A stretch of 64,000 nt of DNA from Acanthococcus lagerstroemiae (taxonomy: Eukaryota > Arthropoda > Insecta > Hemiptera > Eriococcidae). The stretch spans positions 71,908,101 to 71,972,100 of the forward strand of contig CM063106.1 in the NCBI GenBank assembly GCA_031841125.1, given 5' to 3'. This document shows, in pieces, positions 34,115 to 46,020 of the stretch. The notes under the pieces were generated by a model, which saw only the letters and a list, made by a program, of their open reading frames with translations, did not search any database and was not told the origin of the DNA. Position 1 is the first letter of the stretch; the number at the start of each line of letters is the position of its first letter. A program made the position numbers and the translations under genes.

Positions 34115-35321
34115 TATTTTATTTATTTATTTATTTTTTTTAATGGGCCCTATTAGAACTATTTCAAGAAGCTGCTTGCCCTGCCTTTCAAAAGCTTGCT
34201 ATCTTCTTACTTTTTGCAACTTTCTTGCTTTGCTGCTTTGCACAAAATTTTTCACCGTTTTCTTGCCCCACAGACCCCCTGTGATACTAAGTGACAGTGT
34301 AAAAGGAACACTGTATCATTTAATATGAAAGGTGCTCCGCTGTTCGCCATATAAGAATATGTAACCGCGGTACTGCACTGTCTGCAATAGATGTATGCGG
34401 TCATCTTCCGGATTATTTCGCGGGTCAAGAACAGTCCAGTCAAAATCGCATTAGAAAGAAATACGACGCCAGACTGGTAGAATTTTGGAACCCACGCAAC
34501 TCGGCCCAATTCTTCAGGGCAGCATACGAGACGCCGGGAAGATGCTCGTTTTCGGTTTAAATCAAAACCAATAGTACGAATGCTTTCTGACACACAAGGG
34601 TCGATCTTCTCGAGCCGGCGGTAGAGTACAAGTATAAACGCGAATCGAAATCGAGTCTTGCATTTAAATTAGTTCGTTAGACGCCGAGCGTACACACAGG
34701 CATGAAATACATCCACGGAGTAGGAGGCATGAAATGAAGTGTTTATTATAACGGAGCGGAATGTCGCTATACTCGACCACTCTTGAGTTTCTCTCAATTT
34801 ACATCACGATTTTCAGAGAGCTGGTTAAGACCTCCGGAATAAGTAATCGTATTCGCGAGATCAGCGCCGAGCTATGCGGCTGCGTCCGATCTGGGACGCA
34901 GCAAACACTTGTTGCTCGGGTGGCCGCCTAACTACCTGACAAACCCACGTGCGTTTTTCTCGATGCTATTCATCGCAGAAATTGTAAGTATTGGCGCACA
35001 GACACACCCTCCGCTTTCTCACTCGTCACACAGTAAATTAACGTTTCAATTATCTTTGTGACTATAGTGGAAGGGGTAATATATATATATAACATTACAT
35101 TTAGAACGCGAAAAGCGAGTTAATTGATTCGCGCTCACGTACACATGGTATATGCAACTGCACTGGTAGATATCAGATATTAGTTCATCTTGTCTTGCAC
35201 TTCCAGTCGAGTGGTATGGACACAAAAGAGTCCCACCAATAGCAGCGAGGAAGTTAGCTAGCTTGGCTAACAAGTAGATATAAAAGTCAGTTAGTCAGCT
35301 GGACAAATAAAGTGCGCAACC
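34115..35321. other. No gene recognised
   Basis: Contains a more GC-balanced patch near 34855-34970, but no open frame or splice signals that I can support. The 113-codon minus-strand ORF at 34252-34593 has no recognisable motif. Confidence 0.4.
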
Positions 35322-36250
35322 ATGGGGGTTTAAATGAAGGTATTGCTCCCTGGCATGATGGTTTACTCCTAGGCCACAGGGAAAATTAATTGCTACCAAC
35401 TTCTGAAATTTGCTCGCCCGCTTTCATACTTGAAGCTTATTACGGCTCTGGGCAGACAGTCAGTAAAACCGAAACACAGACGAACCAAAAGATAGCGACA
35501 CAGAAACAACGATACAACAGGTACTGAACAGACAAATGGACAAAAGGAAACACAGATTGCACAGCATGGGCTCCTGTTCTTGAGTTACTGATAAACTTAA
35601 TGAATTTAAGCATTTTGTATCCACGAAAATTTGGGGGTTCAGTTGGAGACATTTCTCCCTGGTATGTGGATTTACTCCCAGGCAAAAGAGAAAATTAATT
35701 ACTACTACTAGCTGAAATGTGTCCGTCCTCCTTCATACTCGAGTCTCGTCACCGGTCCTGGACAGGCAGTCAGTAAAACCGAAACACAGACGAACCCAGA
35801 GATAGCGACACAGAAACAATAAGCAGGCAGACAGACACGACAAAAGAAAATGTAGATTACACAGCGCGGGCTTTTATTCTTGAGTTATACTGATCAAGAT
35901 AACGAATCTAAGCTTTTGTATCCACGAAAATTTGGAGGTTCAAATGGTTACATTGCTCCCTGGTATGTTGATTTATTCCCAGGAAAAAGGGAATATTAAT
36001 TGCTACCACTTGCTGAAATGTGCCCGTCCTCCTTCATACTTGAGACTCGTTACAGTACCGGGAAAGCAGTCAGCAAGACCGAAACACAGACGAATCCAAA
36101 AAGACAGCGATATAGAAACATCAAACAGGCAGGTAATGAATGAGCAGACAAACAGACAACATGAAACGCAGATTGCACGGTGTAGGCTCTTACGTTTAAG
36201 TTTTGATCAAGATAATGAATCTAAGCAATTTGTATCCACGGAAACTGGAA
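35322..36250 (+). repeat. Tandem repeat, 3 units of ~300 bp
   Basis: Three diverged head-to-tail units (about 35322-35633, 35634-35936, 35937-36250). Each runs from GCTCCCTGG or TCTCCCTGG through AATTAATT, CTTCATACT, CAGTCAG-AA-ACCGAAACACAG, GATAGCGACA and GATTGCACAG to TTTGTATCCACGAAAATTTG. Non-coding. Confidence 0.85.
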
Positions 36251-36504
36251 AATAATATTAGTTATACTCTCAGTTGGAATCCGTCTCTCGTCCAAAGTAA
36301 CTTTTAATATTTTAAACGAACGGTCTTCATTAGTCTCAACAGAGTATTCAAGTGACTTATCCAACTAGTTTTCATAAACCTCCTTTTGTCTCTGTATAAC
36401 CTTCATGGGATTCAATCACAGATGGGCTACTTCTGAATAAAGGGCCTGAGTTCAATTTTTCACTCGACAATAGGCTCAAATCTGAGCCTATGATTCCAAG
36501 TATC

Positions 36505-37592
36505 ATAATGATCAACCAGTCAATGGACCCACTCGCCGCTTCCTTTATGCAGATGATCTAGCACTTACAGAACAATGCGACATTTTCGTAGAAGTGGAAG
36601 ACGCACACTGAGTCAGGTAATAGTGGACTTGGACGCATACTGTAGGACCAACCACCTGAAACAACCAAACGCATCCAAAACTGAGATCTGTTCGTTCCAT
36701 CTCAGAAATCGCGAGGCTGAAAGGCAGCTTAACATACAATGAGGTAACATCGCGCTAAACCACACAGACCACCCCAACCAAGTACCTAGGAGTGACTCTG
36801 GACAGATCACTCACCTACCGGTGGTATTGCGAAAATACCAAAATGAAAGTCACAGCAAGAACAAACCTAATGAAAATTGGCAGGCAGCAGATGGGGAGCA
36901 AAGCCATAGGTTCTACAGACATCAACGCTAGCTCTGTGTTATTCAGTTGCAGAATACGGATGCCCAGTCTGAGAGCGCTCAGCACATGCTAAGAAGGTGG
37001 ATGTGTCCCCTAAATGATGTCGCTTAGTGACAGGATGCCTCAGGCTGACCCCACTCTCCGAGCTGCATGGCCTTACAGGAATAGCTCCTCCGGAAGTTCG
37101 CAGGGAGGTTGCAGCCAGAGTCGAAAAATCCAAGGCAGTGCACAACCCCCTACATCCTATGTATGGCTATGACGACTCGCCAGAAGGAAGACTGAAATCT
37201 AGGTGTAGCTTCCTCAGAACAGTCAACGAATTAAGTGCTCCCGTCGAATCAGAGCGCTGCCGAATTTGGAATGCAGCATTGGAAGCTGGAACTCTATGTG
37301 AATCATTACCCTACGGCAGCCACCTAAAATACGGTCTTTGGAAAACCCTAAACAGGCTGAAAAGCAAAACGACACGCTCAAAATATAACCTTCATAGATG
37401 GGGCTTGGCTGACGACGATCTGTGCGAGTGCGGCGAGGTACAAAATGACAGACACCTTTTTAAGTGTCGACTATACGGAAACTATGACGCGGACAGATTG
37501 AACCATACAATCGACGAAGAGAGAGTGAAGTTCCTCGAGTACTGGGGTAGGAAGGGAATCTGAGTCGACCGGACACGAGAAAAAAAAATTAA
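36505..37592 (+). pseudogene. LINE ORF2 3' fragment with YADD motif
   Basis: A 5'-truncated non-LTR retrotransposon. Near 36535-36570 a frame reads RRFLYADDLALTEQ, the reverse-transcriptase catalytic box. Near 36780 YLGVTLDRSLTY follows after a frameshift. From 37027 a 178-codon open stretch covers the end of ORF2. It finishes with HRWGLADDDLCECGEVQNDR and a downstream H-C, the usual C-terminal Cys/His cluster of these proteins, and EYWGRKGI before the stop at 37561. A short A run (37580-37588) may be its tail. At least two frameshifts make it dead. The open C-terminal part is long enough to be mistaken for a gene, but its content is purely LINE. Confidence 0.8.
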
Positions 37593-38527
37593 TTAATTCT
37601 GATTCCAGTTGGCTAGAATAGCGATTCCTTTTCGATTCCTATTTTCACAAATCCGCGTTGCCAGCTAAGGGAAAATGGAAAACTCAATGTCGCCAGTTAA
37701 GAGAAAAAAATGGATACATGATAATGTGGCAATACTAGAAAGAAGGGAACCTCTGAACTAAGAACGGCATCAGGGTTCCACAACTATTCCAGAGCTATCT
37801 GGAATCCGCAATAATGGTGGCAATCCTGGGGAGTCTAAGTTACCCCCCTCCCCCGGAAGAACTGTCACGAAGGGAATGTTTAGTGGTTTCACGAAAATCG
37901 GAAAAAGCTTAGTGTTTTTCCACGAAAAACAGAATATTTTTTGCCCAAAAACTTGAATTATAAAAATAATAATAAATACCCCCTCCCCCTAATAAAACGA
38001 GCATTCGCCATTGCCGATCCGTGATACTGTTTTGCTAAAAGAATCGGACCTTACCCGATTAGGTTCAACAGAATCTTAATAATGTTCAATTTTTCTCAAG
38101 AAATTACAATAGGTTTACATACATAGTTTTCTGAGTACGGCGAAGTTGTTCTCATGTCTGGCCAAGTGAGGTGAGGTTGCAGGCTCCCTTCCTTTCGATG
38201 AATAACAACCTTCATCAACCACAGATGACAAACAACAATTACGTGTGGATGTTCACCGAATTCGAAAATTAAAACGAGGGCCTACTGAAGAACACTATTT
38301 TTTAATTTTGGGGAATTTTTTTTAACTTCATTCTACTTTATTTTAAGAAGACACTTTACTTCCGAATTTTAGGGAGACTTTACATCAAAATGGGGTACTA
38401 GAAGACTAAGGGATCCATTTTCAGAACGAGAGGATTTCTAAAGAGACTGCGGAGAGTGGTAGACACCAGTTCTTTTTTTCCTTTCCTCCGAGAGTGAGAA
38501 AGATTTCTAATTACTATATCGACTATT
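37593..38527. other. No recognisable feature
   Basis: AT-rich spacer with CCCCTCCCCC patches. It ends with ACTATATCGACTATT (38513-38527), the left target duplication of the SINE. Confidence 0.45.
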
Positions 38528-38745
38528 GATGATCTGGTTGACCGAGTGGATAGCGCGCTAGTTTCAAAATCCGGAGGTCCCGGGTTCGAGCCTACGTAGA
38601 TAATCGCTACATTTCGACCTAGGCCGGTTTTTCGGCAAGAAGAGAAGAGGGCTAAGACAGCTCTAACAGTCTCTCTGACGTCTCTGAGGTAACGCTCAAA
38701 AGGCCGGATTCTAAGGCTCGGGTTGAGAGCACAAATTAAAAAGAG
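38528..38745 (+). mobile_element. tRNA-derived SINE, copy 2
   Basis: A 15-bp target duplication ACTATAT(C/T)GACTATT (38513-38527 and 38746-38760, one difference) fixes its limits. The head has an A-box-like TTGACCGAGTGG and a perfect B box GGTTCGAGCC. The body matches 17848-18052 (CATTTCGACCTAG, TTTTTCGGCAAG, GGGTTGAGAGC). The tail is A-rich. The overlapping minus-strand ORF is spurious. Confidence 0.88.
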
Positions 38746-38760
38746 ACTATATTGACTATT

Positions 38761-40273
38761 CCCGAGTTTATCCTCAATTTCCAAGTATAGCAAACGCATC
38801 GTTGCTTCATCTCTTCTCGACATCGCCCGATACCATCACTGAAATATTAAGAGCGAATGTGTTGTATAATTTTCGAAACAGACCAACTAAAAGTTTCTGG
38901 TTAGTTACCATTTAATATTAGGTATGTTCGTCGTGCTGTATAACTTAAGTTTTTGTTATATATATATATGCATTTAACATGCCGCACCCTTCGATGCATT
39001 TCTAAATCAATTAGCTCCCTCGACGTTCAAAAAATATAAAGCTGACGCCATATAGGTGCATTAGTTTCAGAAAGTAATTAGAATATCACGAAACCTATAA
39101 ATTTTATTGGTCGCTTGAGAACGTGTATCAGCTTCATGCTGCAAGGATGCTGCTGTTGCAACTGTTAATTCTTGCAACAAAATCAAAGATGGAACATTAC
39201 AACTTCACGTCCAATACATTCTTATGAATACAAATTGTATGCGAAATCTATAAAAAATAATATTTATTGTATCGATAGTTCCGTCGTGCAAATGAACCCC
39301 AGAATCACAGTAAGTAACGAGTGCCAATTCTGAAACGTGCAAATGGCAAAAATGAAATTTGGAAACCATCCAGTTTAAAAGAAAATATTTATACCAGAAT
39401 GCTACGGTAAAGCAATAAAATAAAATTCAGTGAACAGAAAGCAAATTAGCACATTTATGCGGGCAGTATACTAGTTTCCTCAGGAAAAATTAATGAGTAA
39501 ATTATTCTCCAGATGGACATTGTAAATGAATAGAATAAATTTCAGCAGGGTTGAAATTAGATGAGATGCAGCGTGTATGCCTCCCTTTCTTGACGCCGAA
39601 GTATTCTACCAAAAGTGGTCAGTTTTTAATGGTGTTTAGTCGAATATTGTGTAATCTTTATCCTTGCCCTGAAAAGGAGTGGACAGGAACCTGTACCAAA
39701 AGATACCATAACATGTCTTACTGTTGCGCGTGGTGAACACTACCCCCACCACGTAAACACAAATCCATCGACCTGACAACCCTGAAAAAGTATGGCTCAT
39801 CAGATTTTGTGAAAGATGTACACATGCAGAGGCGGTGATGCGAAAGGCCAGATAGTCCACAACTAATCTATTGACAGAATATGACTCGGGGGGGGGCATC
39901 AATCGCCTTACCCCCTTCTGGAATGAATAACCATGCCTTTGGTTGTTTCATTAACGTTCCGATGATATCTTACGAACTCGGGATTGATTGAAAAAGTAGA
40001 ATTCCAATTCCTATCAATCCATACTTTTGAGTTTCGAGGAGATAAAAGAGAATTAGTCATAAATTATTGTACGTATGAATTGTATTCCAGTTAACAACAG
40101 TGATTCCAATGAATGAAATTTATAATTTTCAAAATATCGTCTACATTTGTACTTATAATGTCATAACTTTTGTTTTGTGTGTTTCCAAGATACATCACTG
40201 TCAGGAGCGCGATACCTTTGTACTGCGAGCGGGTAGTCAGAGCATGTGCCTGTTGCTGACTAAATGAATAAAT
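38761..40273. other. No gene recognised
   Basis: AT-rich; contains a short (TA)n run near 38955. No coding or structural feature that I can support. Confidence 0.4.
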
Positions 40274-40526
40274 GAGGAGCGATATTCCAAAACGGCCAAC
40301 GTCCATTTTGTCGAAAAGCATTTTATAGTGTCATCTGGTAGAAGATACCTATAACTATGTACTCACTGTCAACCAACCAATATTCAGGTCGGTATTCTAC
40401 TGAGCAACTTTAGTGTCACTGGTGACACATAATTTATGTACATGGTATACACAAGAGTACCATGTCGGTCGTTTTTCTGTAAAGTTTTGAGAAGCGGACA
40501 AAGACCGTTTTGGAATATCGCTCCTC
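40274..40526. mobile_element. MITE with perfect 22-bp inverted repeats
   Basis: The ends GAGGAGCGATATTCCAAAAC-GG and CC-GTTTTGGAATATCGCTCCTC match over 22 bp without mismatch. The flanks GAATAAAT (40266-40273) and AAATAAAT (40527-40534) match at 6-7 of 8 bases, but the surroundings are simple AAAT repeats, so the duplication is weak evidence. The perfect ends suggest a recent insertion. Non-coding. Confidence 0.75.
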
Positions 40527-40607
40527 AAATAAATAAATAATATAAATAAATAAAAACAGTTTTCAAATCAAAACATTACTCTTTGCTGGGAGTGTCCTTC
40601 ACAACTG

Positions 40608-40735
40608 AATGGGTGCCCTGGCATTTTTGGACCTCCCATTTTTGCGTCCCTAATCAATGCATTTCTACATATGCAAGTTTATCTATTGTCCTATAAGTAG
40701 GCGGAATTTTGTTTAGAGTACCCTGGTGCGAAATA
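40608..40735 (+). repeat. Isolated unit of the 102-bp repeat
   Basis: Similar to the units at 42341-42750: GGTGCCCTGGCA, TTGGACCTCCCA, TTTATCTATTGTCCTATAAG and TAGGCGGAATTTTG occur in the same order. Confidence 0.65.
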
Positions 40736-40836
40736 ATCTTGTTTAAGCAGAATAATATTGCAACCCAAAATTCATACATTAACATATTTTTATGATTAAT
40801 ACAAATTTATGAAAGGGTTGTAATATAGATTTTTGT

Positions 40837-40880
40837 GTGTGGTGGGACGTATGGCGATGCACGCATGCCAAAGTGGCCCA
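40837..40880 (-). repeat. Fragment of repeat R4
   Basis: GGACGTATGGCGATGCACGC and GCCAAAGTGGCCC are the reverse complement of the right end of the R4 element at 24823-25053. Confidence 0.7.
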
Positions 40881-41330
40881 TATTTCAGCCAATTAATTAT
40901 GAAAGCATAACTTCGTGCAGTAGAAGGCTTGTGATGAGCTTGTATTGCTAGCATAGTGGGCTAGCAATTTTGTTTGTATACTGAAAGTCACTTTTATAGG
41001 AATGAAAAGCCATGGTATACCATAGAAGGTATATTACAAATACTTGTAAATAATGAACTCCTAAAGTAAAGTAGGTTTCTTGCGGTGACTTTGGTCTTGC
41101 TTCTTGGTGGCTTCATCTAACAGTATACATGAAACCGACACACATACTGTCAGTCATACAATGTCAAAATAATGGTACGATTAATTAGGTGAAGCGCCAA
41201 CATAGGAGATCCTAAGGGCGGTTCATGAAGTCAGTGCAAGGCGGAGTGCAAGGCGTCCGGTAAGACGGCTTGTGCGGAGGCTTATAGTGTCTCTTAGTCT
41301 TAGTCAAAATTGTGGAAGACATTTTGAGGG

Positions 41331-41588
41331 CTTACCAGAGAACTCAAAGTCAAGTACTGCTTGAACAGCAAACGCACCACAAACACCATATCTTACAGGT
41401 GGACTCAGTGTCAAGGACTACTTAACACCAAATGCACAATTAGTAATGGGAGACGGGAACTTACAGAAGTGGACTCAACGTTAAAGATTGCTCAAACATC
41501 AAGTGCACTACTAGTAATAGGAGAAGAGAACTTACAGAGGTAGACTCAACGTCAAGGATTGCTCGAGCATCAAGTGCACTACTAGTAA
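41331..41588 (+). repeat. Tandem repeat, ~4 units of 60-71 bp
   Basis: Units start CTTACAG and contain GTGGACTCAACGTCAAGGAT, GCTCAAACATCAAGTGCAC and TACTAGTAAT. Identity rises towards the right, with the first unit most diverged. The 60-codon ORF is the repeat itself. A purine-only stretch rich in GAGA follows at about 41731-41781. Confidence 0.8.
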
Positions 41589-42340
41589 TGTTCACTTATT
41601 ACATGTTATTCGAGGAGTCGGTGAATATATTGCAGGCTTCGTAATAGTTAGCATTTATAGTTTGCTTTTGCACAACTTATTACAGAGCCTGTCGACGTAT
41701 TGCCACTTGGGACCAGTGAGCGGGCGGGCGCGAGGAGAGAAGGAGAGAGAGAGAGCGTGCGAAGTAGAGAGAGCGAGATCAACTTTAGTAAAATTAGTAG
41801 TTAATCTAACGGTTATCTGACCTGAGAATCTTCACAATTCTGCTTGGAGCTGCGTCAACACAAATACGAGCGCACTTTTACAGTAAATTACAAGACGTAC
41901 GAGAACGCAAGAAAAACTCACATATGAACCATATGAACATCTGAACAGAAATGAGACTAAGGTCTCCTGCTGGCTACCATGTGCCGAAGTGGCTGGTATA
42001 AACATGATCATGACTCATTGGTTTAACGTTAGTTTTCGGTTAACAGGCTCAAGCGATTGGCTCTGCTGAAGTATCTGAAGCTGTCCCGTATGAGGAGTTA
42101 CAATAGAGACGGGACCTTTTTCTACCTTATCTACGTTTTATCGTTTCGGCTATTAACAATAGCGAAACACTATTGCTGTCAGTCGAAGTCGAATTTTCCG
42201 GTTACAGGCTGAAGTGCTTTGCTTCGTGAAAGCATTCGAGGCTGTCCTTTCCGGGATATTAACTGATCGCATGAATTCAATATTTCGATTATTAATTATA
42301 GTGGGCTACTAATAATTAATGTCGAAGTCGAATTTTTTCG

Positions 42341-42750
42341 ACACCTGGCAACCTTGGACTTCCCGTCGTTGCGTTCCTGATCATTGCATTACACCTAAGT
42401 TTATCTGTTGTTCTATAAATAGCGGGATTTAGTTATTATGGAGTGCCTGGTGCCCTTGGACCTCCTGCCGTTGTGTCTCTGATCATTGTATTGTATGAAG
42501 TGCATCTGTTGTTCTATAAGTAGGCGGGACTTTGTTATTATGGGGCACTCTGATACCCTCAAACCTCCCACTGGTGTGCCGCTGATCATTGCATTGTACG
42601 TAAGTTCATCTGTTGTTCAATAAGTAGGCGGGATTTTATTATTACAGGGTGCCCTGTTGCCCTTGGACTTCCCATTGTTACATCACTGATCATTGCATTG
42701 TGCACAAATTTATCTGTCGGTCTACAAGGAGGCGGGATTTTGTTATTATA
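42341..42750 (+). repeat. Tandem repeat, 4 units of ~102 bp
   Basis: Each unit runs CCTTGGACTTCC, TGATCATTGCATT, TTATCTGTTGTTCTATAA, TAGGCGGGATTTTGTTATTA, GGGTGCCCTG, with variation. A fifth, isolated copy sits at 40608-40735. Confidence 0.85.
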
Positions 42751-42938
42751 CCGAGTGAGGATGAGGAGGAGGGGGGGGGGGTGAGACCTCACTGGATAGA
42801 AAAATATATATGATGGTTTTTATCATAAATCAACTACTGAAGATAAGAGGTAGTAGTAAATGCTGATATGAATAATTGTAAAAGATGGGGAACAGTAATG
42901 GAAGAGGATAGGGTGTGAAGAAGGGGTAGGTACACACT

Positions 42939-43728
42939 CAGTGGCGTCGTGTCTGGGTGTTCAAGGTGTTCACTGCACACTCACTTCATTTTTGTCTTAC
43001 AACAAAAACCCAGAAACAAGGAAAGATTTAAATTTTGATTAAAATACAAAATATAACATCAAAAAATTGAAAAATAGCCGGAATATTTCTCTTTGCGCTT
43101 CGCGCGGTTCTTTTATCTTTGTCACATACTATGGGAATCATGTAGGATGTTCACTAGCAACATTGCACACTCTCATCGGTCTTGTTGCAGTGGCGTTATC
43201 TTTGTCACATACTATGGGAATCGCGCAAGATGTTCACTAGCAACATTGCACACTCTCATCAGTCATCAATCTTAATGCAGAGGCGTTATCTTTGTCACAC
43301 TTACTATGGGAATTGCGTAGGATATTCACTAGCAACATTACACACTTTTGTCGGTCTTAATGCTATGGCGTTATCTTTGACCCACTTACCATGGGAATCG
43401 CGTAGAATGTTCACTAGCACCATTGCACACGCTCGTTGGCCATGTCGCAGTGGCGTTTGCAACAAACACCACAAAGAGTGAATCAGAGACTTTGTTAATT
43501 TGAATGGCAGGGTGTTCCCCAGCAAAAATGAATGTTTTGGAAGCACATGCACATGCTATGTGGTGAGTGGGTAGATGCAACTTCATTCTTCATTGACACT
43601 CATTATTTATACATACTGATACTGATTATAAGTTTTTGATACTACTGATTTCTTGTGGGAGGGAGGGGGAGGGAGGGCGCAGACTCGCCAGTTGAACACC
43701 TGGGAAAGAGCACCACGCGACGCCACTT
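42939..43728. mobile_element. hAT-like element with internal minisatellite, copy 2
   Basis: The ends CAGTGGCGTCG and CGACGCCACTT are inverted repeats, flanked by a perfect 8-bp duplication TACACACT (42931-42938 and 43729-43736). It is nearly the same as 26240-26895 but has four instead of three minisatellite units (43112-43456) and some extra sequence near 43595-43640. The perfect duplication makes this the younger-looking insertion. No transposase is encoded; ORFs inside are the minisatellite read in frame. Confidence 0.9.
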
Positions 43729-43736
43729 TACACACT

Positions 43737-45640
43737 GCATCTACACCATTTCTCTAATCAGAATTATCCACACAGTAATGACAGTTAAATTAAATAAAAA
43801 CAATTTTTGCAAAAAATTAGCCCACACCTCAGGCAATTAATTGCCCACGCATATGCCTAATTCTGGTTGCTATAACTTAACTACAAGTTATGATCTTAGT
43901 CTGCAATAATAGTGGCAAAAAGGATTCACTGCGTTCATTCAAGATTCTTCGTACATTCTATCTGCCACCACCAAAGAAAATTATTTTCGTTGTTCTTCAT
44001 TTAAGGATAGATGTGGAATATTCACTCTAAGTACACGCAAACAGAAGTCGAGTATTTATGGTCAATGGAATTTCTCATCTTCAACAACCACAACATTAGC
44101 CAAATATCGTGTCAGAAATATAAGGATCAAGTTAAACTTAATCGCCGGGTCATTTCCGGCTTCACTAAAATTAACCTCCTTGAATATTATTTAATTATCG
44201 GCACCATTTTTACAGAGCCGAGCGGAGTGTATTTTCCCTGACGAATCGGCATAAGACGGGCTGCCAAGCAGCCAAGCTACCCTCTCATCTAACCGATAGT
44301 GGCTGGTTAGGGCGGCGATATATAGCATTCTTTACTTTCAACCCTTTTACATAATTCAATTTCGTAACCAACTTCGCCTGCTTTTATCTCGCACCTAGTG
44401 CAATAGCAGTATCGAGACGGATCCATTCAGCGCGAAGATGTTTGGTGTGGGTGGCTGGATGCAGACATGCACAGATCCATTTGTCACGTTTTTATTCGGG
44501 TTATCTCGCTGGAGCTGGATAAATGGTCCCTTCGAGTTGGCGTATAGCAACAAAGGTCTGTCGATGATGCGCTGACTGGCAGTAGTAATTAAATACCTTG
44601 TGATGATAAATACGCCATACTCCCGCTCTGTCTATGCCACCAGTTCTTCAATTTTAAATAGAAGCAACGGAGATGTAAAAATACGTTGGTGTAATCTACG
44701 GGGTGAGTCAGACAGATGTACACGAATTCACATTATTTAAGAAACTGGAAATGTGTGCACGTCTTTCTGACTCACCCTGCATTTGTCACGTCAACTTTAT
44801 GAAATCTCACTGTTCAATGGTGTAATGTTAGCACTCGAGATGAGATTGAGGTTGCTTGGGGAAGATATTTGCAAAAGAACATTTTCTTTTCAGTTTCACT
44901 CAGGCTATAGTGACTCTTTTTCTTTAGGGCGAGAGTTCGTATAGTATTTATATAGGTTTCAACACTTATGTATACGCTTGCAAAATCCAACCACTGATTT
45001 TTATTTATTCTAAGAATGTAAGAGACATTTTGTTCCCCCAGATCTTTCAAATACGAGTTTCTGCTTTCTGTTTCACCTACTCTACACATTTCTTATCAGT
45101 CTTCACCTCCGAACTGTAGCGCTATTAGGGAAAACATCAAGGCATCATGAGATACTACGCGATTAGAATGTGAACACAGCTGTTGCTCAAGTAGGGTAAA
45201 AATGAAGAGTACATTGACCTCGTCCATAAAAAATGTTCCGGGAGGCATGGCCTAATTCTCCTTTGGATTATAAATTTGTCTCTAAAACGGGTTAATTTGA
45301 CCTTGGAATCAGCTGATCGAGTGTATAGCACAGGGAAATTAGCTGCAGGCATTGCAGCAGTGAGAAGGGGTAAAAGAGAATATTTATCCATATACCTCAC
45401 TCCGAAGGTACCATAATTCAGAGCCATCTCTCCTCCTTATTAACTCGATCCAGATTCCCGCACTCACAGTTGAACCGGTATTTTCATGTATAATAACTGG
45501 AATACAAAATATAACAAAAACAAAGGTACTAAAAGGCCAGGTATAATGCTAATTCATCCTTTATACTTATTATGCCAGAGTACGACCTTTGCCCCTTGAA
45601 AAAGCTGTAAAAATGCTCGAAAACTGGTCATTGGGAGATA
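43737..45640. other. No gene recognised
   Basis: AT-rich spacer holding the small hairpin element at 44697-44784. ORFs at 44011-44241, 44814-45089 and 45155-45427 are unrecognised. Confidence 0.4.
44697..44784. mobile_element. Tiny fold-back element, ~88 bp
   Basis: GGGGTGAGTCAGACAGATGT near the left end is the inverted match of GCACGTCTTTCTGACTCACC at the right end, leaving a loop of about 40 bases. It resembles the very short solo fold-backs derived from larger elements ending in CAGGGTG-type sequence. No target duplication assigned. Confidence 0.55.
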
Positions 45641-45757
45641 GGCAGGGACGTACTAGTGGGGGGGGGGGGAATTTCCTTCTGTAAGTATTTTTCACTCAGC
45701 AGCTTGGTAGATTTACCATTTCAGTCAGGAACGAAAAGAAGGGGGCACGGAAGCCTC
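45641..45757 (+). repeat. Repeat R3, left half at the provirus insertion
   Basis: AGGAACGAAAAGAAGGGGGC (45726-45745) followed by ACGGAAGCCTC matches the left part of the R3 copy at 16050-16250, and the right part resumes after the provirus at 55661. The last four bases, CCTC (45754-45757), are the target duplication. G-run debris precedes it near 45660. Confidence 0.65.
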
Positions 45758-46012
45758 TGTCGTTCGATTACATGACGAATGCCCTTTACTTAGCCTTAAC
45801 TTCTAGTTTTTATAGCCACAAGAAGAGAGATTAGCAGCTTGTCTCAGATCGAAGTCTGATTGAAGTTCGAAAGCGTACGCGTATTTCATCTATTTACTTT
45901 TGGATGGTTCGAAAAAGTTATCTAAGTACTTTGCTGTTTACTTTGGTTGTCCGTTAATACTACATGCCTGAATATCGTACTTTAGACGGATGCTCGGTAT
46001 ATTACCGTAACA
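45758..46012 (-). repeat. 3' LTR, 255 bp (shortened)
   Basis: Appears identical, base for base by eye, to 55406-55660 of the 5' LTR, and begins with TGTTACGG on the minus strand. It ends at GAACGACA, 135 bp earlier than the 5' LTR, so it holds U3 with the TATAAAAA box (45807-45814) and only about 20 bases past the expected start site. The likely polyadenylation signal and U5 are missing. The junction is flanked by the CCTC target duplication, so the shortening probably happened before or during integration. Confidence 0.9.
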
Positions 46013-46020
46013 CCTCCCCC
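46013..46020 (-). other. Polypurine tract
   Basis: On the minus strand GGGGGAGG lies directly before the TGTTACGG start of the 3' LTR, the position and composition expected for the plus-strand primer of reverse transcription. Confidence 0.85.

Noticed and set aside
34252..34593. 113-codon minus-strand ORF as a gene
   Set aside because: No motif, no splice context, no similarity that I recognise; borders repeat R1.
37027..37563. 178-codon plus-strand ORF as a host gene
   Set aside because: Its content is the C-terminal end of a LINE ORF2, with the Cys/His cluster, and a YADD reverse-transcriptase box lies upstream in another frame.
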